DNA of 64,000 bases from assembly GCA_017562135.1 (NCBI GenBank), contig QEYB01000738.1:82631-146630 (forward strand). The letters run 5' to 3'. The DNA is from Dipylidium caninum. Its lineage: Eukaryota; Platyhelminthes; Cestoda; Cyclophyllidea; Dipylidiidae. The notes beneath the pieces are model-generated. The model was not told the origin of the DNA and did no database searches. It saw only the letters and a list, made by a program, of their open reading frames with translations. The first letter of the stretch is position 1; each line of letters starts with the position of its first letter. Positions 55,001 to 64,000 of the stretch are shown piece by piece. Position numbers and translations under genes: made by a program.

Positions 55001-58000
55001 TGTGTGGCAGGTTGAGCTGAAGAGGAGAGAGGCGGTGCGGAGCGTGAGCAAAAGCATTGTCTTCACAGGACTCGCGGATTCACCAAGGCATCCGAAGTGA
55101 GCGTAGTGCCCTTGTTGGAGTATGGAGGAATGTTAGTGTGGAAGAAGGTGGGATGATGGAGACAGTGATGTTGTCGTGTGTGGCAGGTTGAGCTGAAGAG
55201 GAGAGAGGCGGTGCGGAGCGTGAGCAAAGCATTGTCTTCGCAAGGACTCGCGGATTCACCAAGGCATGCCGAAGTGAGCGTAGTGCCATTGTTGGAGTAT
55301 GGAGGAAAGACGAGGTTGTAGTGTGGAAGAAGGGTGGGATGATGGAGACAGTGATGTTGTCGTGTGTGGCAGGTTGAGCTGAAGAGGAGAGAGGCGGTGC
55401 GGAGCGTGAGCAAAGCATTGTCTTCGCAAGGACTCGCGGATTCACCAAGGCATGCGAAGTGAGCGTAGTGCCATTGTTGGAGTATGGAGGAAAGACGAGG
55501 TGTAGTGTGGAAGAAGGGTGGGATGATGGAGACAGTGATGTTGTCGTGTGTGGCAGGTTGAGCTGAAGAGGACGAGGCGGTGCGGAGCGTGAGCAAAGCA
55601 TTGTCTTCGCAAGACTCGCGGATTCACCAAGGCATGCGAAGTGAGCGTAGTGCCATTGTTGAGTATGGAGGAAAGACGAGGTGTAGTGTGGAAGAAGGGT
55701 GGGATGATGGAGACAGTGTGTTGTCGTGTGTGGCAGGTTGAGCTGAAGAGGAGAGAGGCGGTGCGGAGCGTGAGCAAAGCATTGTCTTCGCAAGGACTCG
55801 CGGATTCACCAAGGCATGCGAAGTGAGCGTAGTGCCATTGTTGGAGTATGGAGGAAAGACGAGGTGTAGTGTGGAAGAAGGGTGGGATGATGGAGACAGT
55901 GATGTTGTCGTGTGTGGCAGGTTGAGCTGAAGAGGAGAGAGGCGGTGCGGAGCGTGAGCAAAGCATTGTCTTCGCACAGGACTCGCGGATTCACCAAGGC
56001 ATGCGAAGTGAGCGTAGTGCCATTGTTGGAGTATGGAGGAAAGACGAGGTGTAGTGTGGAAGAAGGGTGGGATGATGGAGACAGTGATGTTGTCGTGTGT
56101 GGCAGGTTGAGCTGAAGAGGAGAGAGGCGGTGCGGAGCGTGAGCAAAGCATTGTCTTCACAGGACTCGCGGATTCACCAAGGCATGCCGAAGTGAGGCGT
56201 AGTGCCATTGTTGGAGTATGGAGGAAAGACGAGGTGTAGTGTGGAAGAAGGGTGGGATGATGGAGACAGTGATGTTGTCGTGTGTGGCAGGTTGAGCTGA
56301 AGAGGAGAGAGGCGGTGCGGAGCGTGAGCAAAGCATTGTCTTCACAGGACTCGCGGATTCACCAAGGCATCGAAGTGAGCGTAGTGCCATTGTTGGAGTA
56401 TGGAGGAAAAGACGAGGTGTAGTGTGGAAGAAGGGTGGGATGATGGAGACAGTGATGTTGTCGTGTGTGGCAGGTTGAGCTGAAGAGGAGAGAGGCGGTG
56501 CGGAGCGTGAGCAAAGCATTGTCTTCACAGGACTCGCGGATTCACCAAGGCATCCGAAGTGAGCGTAGTGCCATTGTTGGAGTATGGAGGAAAGACGAGG
56601 TGTAGTGTGGAAGAAGGGTGGGATGATGGAGACAGTGATGCTGTCGTGTGTGGCAGGTTGAGCTGAAGAGGAGAGAGGCGGTGCGGAGCGTGAGCAATGC
56701 ATTGTCTTCACAGGACTCTGCGGATTCACCAAGGCATCCGAAGTTGCGTAGTGCCATTGTTGGAGTATGGAGGAAAGACGAGGTTGTAGTGTGGAAGAAG
56801 GGTGGGATGATGGAGACAGTGATGTTGTCGTGTGTGGCAGGTTGAGCTGAAGAGGAGAGAGGCGGTGCGGAGCGTGAGCAAAGCATTGTCTTCACAGGAC
56901 TCGCGGATTCACCAAGGCATCCGAAGTTGCGTAGTGCATTGTTGTCCAGTATAAGACGAGGTGTAGTGTGGAAGAAGGGTGTGGATGATGGAGACAGTGA
57001 TGTGTCGTGTGTGGCAGGTTGAGCTGAAGAGGAGAGAGGCGGTGCGGAGCGTGAGCAAAGCATTGTCTTCACAGGACTCGCGGATTCACCAAGGCATCCG
57101 AAGTGAGCGTAGTGCCATTGTTGGAGTATGGAGGAAAGACGATAGGTGTAGTGTGGAAGAAGGGTGGTGATGATGGAGACAGTGATGATGTTGTCGTGAT
57201 GTTGGCAGGTTGAGCTGAAGAGGAGAGAGGCGGTGCGGAGCGTGAGCAAAGCATTGTCTTCACAGGACTCGCGGATTCACCAAGGCATCCGAAGTGAGCG
57301 TAGTGCCCATCGTTGGGTATGGAGGAAAGACGAGGTGTAGTGTGGAAGAAGGGTGGATTGATGGAGACAGTGATGTTGTCGTGTGTGGCAGTTGAGCTGA
57401 AGAAGGAGAAGAGGCGGTGCGGAGCGTGAGCAAATCATGCTGTCTTCACAGGACTCGCGGATTCACCTAAGGCATCCGAAGTGGGCGTAGTGCCATTGTT
57501 GGATTATGGAGGAAAGACTAGGGTAGTGTGGAAGAAGGGTTGGATGATGGGGGGACAGTGATGGTTGTCGTGTGTGGCAGGTTGAGCTAAGAGGAGAGAG
57601 CGGTGCGGAGCGTGAGCAAATCATTGTCTTCACAGGACTCGCGGATTCACCAAGCATCCGAAGAGGGCGTAGTGCCATTGTTGGAGTATGGAGGAAAGAC
57701 GAGGTGTAGTGTCGAAGAAGGGTGGATGATGGAGTCAGTGATGTTGTCGTGTGTGGCAGTTGAGCTGAAGAGGAAGAGAGGCGGGTGGCGGGAGCGTGAG
57801 CAAAATCATTTAGTTTCACAGTACTCGCGGATTCACCAAGGCATCCGAAGTGAGCGTAGTGCCATGTGGGAGTAATGTTTGAGTGGAGGAAAGACGAGTG
57901 TAAGTGTGAAGAAGGGTATGGGATGATGGAGACAGTGGATGTTGTCGTGTGTGGCAGGTTGAGCTGAACGAGAGAGGCGGTGCGGAGCGTGAGCAATCAT

Positions 58001-61000
58001 TGGCTTCAACAGGACTCGCGGATTCACCTTAGGCATCCGAAGTTTGCGTAGTGCCATTGTTGGAGTTATGGAGGAAAGACGAGGTGTGTGAAGAAGGTGG
58101 TGGGATGGATGACAGTGATGTTTTGCGTGTGTGGCAGGTTGAGCTGAAGAGGAGAGAGGCGGGCGGAGCGTGAGCAAATCATTGGCTTCACAGGACTCGC
58201 GGATTCACCCTAGGCATCCGAAGTGAGCGTAGTGCCATTGTTGGAGTATGTAGACGAAGGTCTGTATAGAAGAAGACAGTGAAGGTGTGAGCTGAGAGGA
58301 GAGAGGCCGTGCGGAGCGTGAGCAAAACCATCATCCGAATTGTGCATCGTTGGAGTAATGAGAGACTCCAGGTCTCGCGGATTTCATCCGGAAGGTAGTG
58401 GAGTATGGGAAAAAGAGTATGGAAGGAAGAACACAGGTGTAGTGTTGGCTGAAGTGGCCAGGGTTGAGCTGAAAAGAGTGAAGGAGGCCCGGTGCCGGAG
58501 GCGTGATGCCTTCGCAAACGTGAGCAGTGCATTCCGTAGTGTACAGGCACGAGTGGGCTCTAGTGGCACAGGTGAGCATCCGAGCTGTGAGTGGACTGCG
58601 CGGATTCCAGTGAAGTTTGCGATAGTGCCATTGTTGGGTATGGAAAGACGAGGTGTAGTGTGGAAGAAGGGTTGGGATGATGGAGCACAGTGATGTTGTC
58701 GTGTGTGGCCAGGGTTGTAGCTGAGGAGAGCGGAGAGAGGCGAGCGTGAGCAAAAATTGGCTTCCGCAAGAACTCGCGGATTCACCAAGGCATATCCGAA
58801 GTGTCGTAGTGCCATTGTTGGAGTATGGAGGAAAGACGAGTAGGTGTAGTGTGGAAGCGGTGGGATGATGGAGACAGTGATGTAGTTCGTGGGAAAGACG
58901 AGGGTACAGGGTGAAGAACGGAGAGAGGCGGGGAGCAGCAAAGCTTGTCTTCGCAAACTGTTCACCAAGAAGTTAACGAAATTGGCGAAGGAGGCGCGCG
59001 GATTGACAGCAAAGGCATTTCTTGATGGCGCGGACAACAAGGCATCACGATGTGCGCGAGTGAAGCAGTTATGAGGAAAGACGGAGTGTGTGTGGGAGGG
59101 TGGGATGGTCGGTGTGGCAGGTTGAAAGAGACAGCAAAGCGCGATTCACCAAGGTAGGCCAAGTTGCGTAAGTGCCATTTGATTGGAGTAATGGAGGAAA
59201 GACAGGTGTAGTGTGGAAGAAGGAGTGGGATGATGGAGACAGTGATGTTGTCGTGTGTGGCAGGTTGAAGCTGAAGAAGAGACAGAGGCGGTGCGGAGCG
59301 TGAGCAAGGCATTGGCTTCACAGGACTCGCGGATTCACCTAGGCATCCCGAAGTGCGTAGTGCCATTGTTTTGGAGTATGGAGGAAAGACGAGTGTTAGT
59401 GTGGAATAAGGGTGGGATGATGGCGGACAGTGATGTTGTCGTGTGTGGCAGGTTGAGCTGAAGAGGAGTAGAGGGGTGCGGAGCGTGAGCAAATCATTAG
59501 CATCTTCGCCAAGGACTTCGCGGATTCACCTAGGCCATCGAAGTGAGCGTAGCCATTGTTGGAGTATGGAGGAAAGACGAGGTGTAGTGTGGAAGAAAGG
59601 GTGGGATGTGTTTGTCGTGTGTGGCATGGAGAAAAGAGGAGTGTGGCCAGCGTGATATATATAGTTATACACCGTCGTGTGTGCCTTTGTTGTTGGATTA
59701 TGGAGGAAAGACAGGTTGAGAGGGTGTTATGATGTGAAGGTGAGTGATGCTGTCGTTGTGTGGGCAAGAGGGAATGAGACTCGGTGCGGAGCGTGAGCAA
59801 AGCATTGCTTCGCAAGGACCTCGCGGATTCACCAAGGCATTCCGAAGAAGCGTAGTGCCCCTTTGTGGCAGTATGGAGAAAGAAGCTAGGTGTAGTGTGG
59901 AAGAAGGGTGGGATGATGAGACAGTGATGCTTGTTGCGTGTGTGTGGCAGGTTGAGCTGAAGAGGAGAGAAGGCGGTGCGGAGCGTGCAGCACATTGTCT
60001 TCGCATCACCTCGCAACGAAGTTGCAGTAGTGCATCGTTGGAATTATGGCAGGAAAGAACGAGTCGTGGAAGTGCCCATGGATGATGGGGACAGTGATGT
60101 CGTTGTGTGGATATAGCAAGCGCTGACAGTCACACGAGGCGGTGCGCAGTCTGTTTAGCAAAGGAAGCTTCGCGAACTAGGCGGATGGGATGACGAAGTG
60201 AGATGGTGAGGTTATGGAGTGTGAAATAAGGTGGGTGACATGATCAGTATTGTTGTCGTGTGTGGCAGGTTGAGCCGGAAAGCGACAGGGCGTGAAGCAA
60301 AGCATTGACAGGAGATACGCGGATACAAGGCATGCGAAGAGTAAGCGTAGTGCCATTGTCTCATGGCGAAAGACGAAGTTGTATGGAGACAAGTGATAAG
60401 TGTCGTGTGTGGCAGACATGTTGCGTGAGCAATGTATTGTCGTGGACTCGGCGGATTCAAGCTGGTACCAAGGGCATGCGGTGGCAGGTTGAGTGCCATC
60501 TTCGTTGTAAGACTTGGACGGATGTCACCAAGCTGGCTGGCGAGTGAGCGGGTCGGGGTGCATTAGCGTGGAGTAGGAAGTATGGAGAAAAGACGAGGTG
60601 TAGCTGTGGGAAGTAAAGGTGTTGGATGATGGGGGACGTTGATGCGTTCTGTGTGTGGCAGGTTGACGCTGAAGAGGAGAGGGCGGTGCGGAGCGTGAGG
60701 CTTTGGAGCCAAAGAAGTGCGAAAGCGAGGTGCAGTGATGCGTGAAGCAAAACGCGCGGATCAATGGTTCTTCGCCCACTTGCTGCGGAAATTCACCAAG
60801 GCATGCGAAGTAAGCGTAGTGCCCATTGTTGGCGAGTATGGAGGAAAGACGAGGTGTGTAGTGGAAGAAGGGTGGGAATGATGGAGACAGGGATGCTTGT
60901 CCGTGTGCAGGTTGAGCTGAAGAGGAAGAGCGGTGGGAGCGTGAGCAAGCATTGACAGCCATGAAGACTGTCGCCATTCAGGCTTGAAAGGATGCGGACA

Positions 61001-64000
61001 GTGAGGGCGTAGTGCGGGTGTAGTGTGGAGAGAAGGGTGGGAATTGATGGAGACAGTTGTATGTTGTCCGTGTGTGGCTTGAGACCAGCCATCGATAGAG
61101 GCTTGAGATCTTTGGTGTAGTGTGGAAGAAGGGTCGCGATTCGACAGTTGATGTGAAGGCGTGTGTGGCGGTTTGGCGTAGAAGCGGCCGTGCAGGAGCA
61201 TGACAACAAAGTCTTCGCAGGACTCGCGATTCACCAAGGCATGCGAATGTGGCTTAGTGCCTTGTTGGGAGTATGGAGGAAGACCGAGGTGGGGTGGGAG
61301 AGGGTGGGATGAGAGACATGATGTTGTCGTGTGTGCAGGTGATGCAAGAGGAGAGAGGCTGTGCGGAGCGTGAGCAAAAGCATTTGTTTCGCAAGGACTT
61401 TCGCGGATTCACCAAGGCATGCGAAGGTGAGCGTGAAGTGCCCTGTTGTTTGAGTATGAGAGGAAAGACGAGGTTGTAGTGTGGAAGTGGGATGAATGGA
61501 GACAGTGATGTTGTCGTGTGTGGCAGGTTGAGCTTGAAGAGGAGAGGGCTGCGGCAGCGTGAGCAGGGACAGCATTGTCTTCGCTTCAAGACTCGCGGAT
61601 TCACCAAGGCCATGCGAATGTGAGCGTACCTGCATTGTTGGAGTATATGGAGGAAAAGACGAGGTGTAGTTATTGTGGAAGAAGGGTGGGAATGATGGAG
61701 GACAGTGATGTTGTCGTGTGTGCAGTTGAGCTGAAGAGGAGAGGGCGGTGCGGAGCGTGAGCAAATCATTAGCAATTTGTACCTTCGCAGGTCTCGCCTA
61801 ATCCGCGGACTCGCCGGATCACCAAGGTATGCGAAATGTGAACGTAGTGCCATGTTGGATATGGAGGAAAGACGAGGTTGTAGTGTGGAAGGAAGGGTGG
61901 ATGGATGATGGACCGACAGTGATTGTTGTCGTGCTGTGGGCACTTGAGCTGAAGAGGGGAGAGGGCGGTGCGGAGCGTGTGCGCAGTCTTCGTGAGCAAC
62001 AAGCTTTGTTCTTCGCAAGACTCGCGGATTCAGCTAAGGCATGCGAAGTCAGCGTAGTGCCATTGTTGAGTATGGAGGAAGACGAGGCCTGTAGTGTGGA
62101 AGAAGCCGTGGGATGATGGAGTGATGCGTGTGTGGCAGGTTGAGCCTGAAGAGCGACAGAGAAGGCGGTGCGGAGCGTGAGCAAATTGGGTCATCTAGCA
62201 AAGGACCTCGCTGGATGCACGCTAGGCATTGCCGAAAGCGTTGTGGGCCAATTGTTTGGAGTATGGAGGAAAAAGACGCAGTAGTGAGTGTTGGAGGAAG
62301 GGTGGGATGATTGGAGACAGTTGATGTTGTCGTGTGTGGCAGGTTGAGCTGCATTCGGGAGCGGTCGGTGCAGAGCGTGGAGCTCATTGGCTTTCACAGG
62401 GACTCGGCGGGAGGTCGAAGTCCGAAGCCATTTGGTTGGAGTATGGAGGAACAAGACGAGGTGTAGTGTGAAGAAAAGGGTTGGGATGAATGGGACGTGA
62501 CAAAGCATTGTCTTTCGCCAGACTCACGGATTCACCCAAAGGCATGCCGAAGCGTTGGGTAGTGTGAGGAGGGTGGGCCATTATTGGAGTATGGAGGAAA
62601 AGACCAGGTGTAGTGCGAATGAGTGGAAGAAAGGTTGCCCGGATGATGGAGACAGTGATGCCCGTTGTCGTGTGTGGCAGGTTGAGCTGAAAAGGGGAGA
62701 GAGGCGGTGCGGGAGGTGAAGACAGGCAAGCATTGTCTTCGCAAAGGACTCGCGGATTCACCCAAGCTATGCGAAAGTGAGCGTAGTGCCCTGATTGGGC
62801 GTATGGAGAAAGACGAGTTGTAGTGGCAATAAGTGGGATGATGGAGAGCAGTATGTTGTCGTGTGTGGCAGTTAGAGCTGAAGAGGAGAGAGGCCGTGCG
62901 GAGCGCTGAGCAAAGCATTGTCTTCGCTAGACTCGCGGGATTCACCAAGGCATTGGCGAAGTGAGCGAGTGCCTTGTTTGAGTATGGAGGAAAGACGACG
63001 GAGTTGTGTGGCATAAGGGTGGGATGATGGAGACAGTGATTGTTGTCGTGTGTGGCAGGTTGAGCTGAAAGGAGAAGAGGCGGTGCGGGGCGTGAGCAAA
63101 GCATTGTCGTTCGCAAGACTCGCGGGATCACCAAGGTATGCGAAGTGAAGCGTAAGTCCCTTGTTGGGGTAGGAGGAAAGACCGAGTGTAGTATGCATAA
63201 GGGTGGGATGAAATGGAGCCAGTGATGTTGTCGTATGTGGCCCTGTTAAAGCTGAGGAGAAAACCCGGAAAGGCGGTGGGGAGCAGTGAGCAAAGCATTG
63301 TCTTCGCAAGAACTCGCGGATTCACCAAGGCATGCGCATTGAGCGTAGTCCTTGTTAGGCAAGTATGGAGGCGAAGACGAGTTGTATGTGGAATAAGCGT
63401 GGATGATGGAGACAGTGATGGTTTCGTGATTACGCAGGTTGATAGCTGTGAGATGTGAGTGAGAGGGCAGGTGCTGGAGCGTGCAGCAAAGCATTCGTCT
63501 TGCGGCAAGACTCGCGGATTCACTCAAGGTATGCCTGGAGTGAGCGTGTGGCCTTGTCTGGAGTATGGAGAAAGACGAGTCTGCTAGTGTGCCAATTAAG
63601 TGTGGATGAATGGAGACAGTATGTTGCGTAGTGTGGAGGTTTAGCTGAGGAGGAGAGAGGCGGATCGGGCGTGAGCAAAGCATTGTCTTCGCAAGACTCG
63701 CGGAATTCGACCAAGGCATGCGAAGTGAGCGTAAGTGCCATTGTTGGAGTATGGAGGAAGACCGAGGTGTAGTGTGGAAGAAGGTGGGTGATGAAACCCA
63801 GTGAAATGTTGTGTGTTGGCAAGGTTGAGCTGAAGAGGAGAGAGGGCGGTGCGAGCGTGAGCAAAGCATTGTCTTCGCAAGACTCGCGGATTCAACCCAA
63901 GGCATGCGAAGTAGGCGTTAGTGCATTGTTGTGATTATGGCAGAAAGACGAGTGTCGTGCGAAGAAGGTGGATGATGGAGACCGTGATATCTCTCTCTTT
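52054..64000. repeat. 183-bp tandem satellite array (about 65 copies, continues past the end)
   Basis: The monomer was measured between identical GGCATGCGAAG strings at 53,441 and 53,624. It contains GCCATTGTTGGAGTATGGAG, then GGATGATGGAGACAGTGATG, GAGCTGAAGAGGAGAGAGGC and GGATTCACCAAGGCAT. 52.05-53.0 kb: edge copies with mostly substitutions and deletions. 53.0-57 kb: nearly uniform copies. 57-64 kb: the same monomer with many one- to few-base insertions and deletions. Two junction subtypes alternate in blocks (TTCACAGG with CATCCG; TTCGCAAG with CATGCG). The left boundary is abrupt. The array is plausibly pericentromeric or subtelomeric heterochromatin, by analogy only. Confidence 0.95.

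Noticed and set aside
57463..63905. Many open frames of 100-250 codons on the minus strand in the right half of the array
   Set aside because: They are patchworks of shifted satellite frames created by indels, not conserved between monomers.
52054..64000. Regularly spaced repeats resembling a CRISPR array
   Set aside because: Monomers are contiguous 183-bp units with no unique spacers, in a eukaryotic context.
1..64000. Telomere repeats (TTAGGG)n near the satellite
   Set aside because: No run of TTAGGG or its complement was seen, so the array cannot be called subtelomeric.

Overview
This window looks like nuclear DNA of a eukaryote, most likely a parasitic flatworm and probably a tapeworm. 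That placement is an inference. It rests on short GT-AG introns (47 to 118 bp), AATAAA signals, TATA-driven small secreted-protein genes, no operons, and dense dispersed and tandem repeats. I recognised no protein well enough to name it, so no gene symbols are given. Gene models were built by eye from open frames, splice consensus and comparison between copies inside the window.

Layout. 0-17 kb is a mosaic of decayed duplicated modules: TATA-driven pieces of a small secreted-protein family (family P), about 690-bp dispersed elements (family Q) and shorter shared blocks (family R). In it lies a tandem gene pair (13.09 and 14.39 kb) with an intact-looking small secreted-protein gene on the opposite strand between them. 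17.5-25 kb is clearly more AT-rich. It holds two diverged copies of a long repeat and several minus-strand exon candidates, one of them a two-exon gene interrupted in a homopolymer. 25.6-28 kb holds the best gene model, a three-exon, 186-residue single-pass membrane protein, and a disrupted recent copy of its exons 2-3. 28-41 kb has scattered single ORFs and a minus-strand gene built of tiny exons with a textbook TACTAAC branch site. 41-52 kb has more family P and Q copies and a 1.6-kb minus-strand block of consecutive ORFs (46.5-48.1 kb).

52.05 kb to the end is a tandem satellite of about 65 copies of a 183-bp monomer, continuing past the window. Copies near the left edge differ mostly by substitutions, the core (53-57 kb) is nearly uniform, and from about 57 kb the copies fill with random small indels that look like unpolished long-read sequence. 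Because 183 is divisible by three, the array creates long open frames that I do not regard as genes.

The recurring theme is small secreted or membrane proteins duplicated and decaying beside a satellite array. The items most worth following are family P, the 25.6-kb gene with its copies, the 15.28-kb secreted acidic ORF with two in-frame stops, and the satellite's two-subtype structure with its CENP-B-box-like motif.
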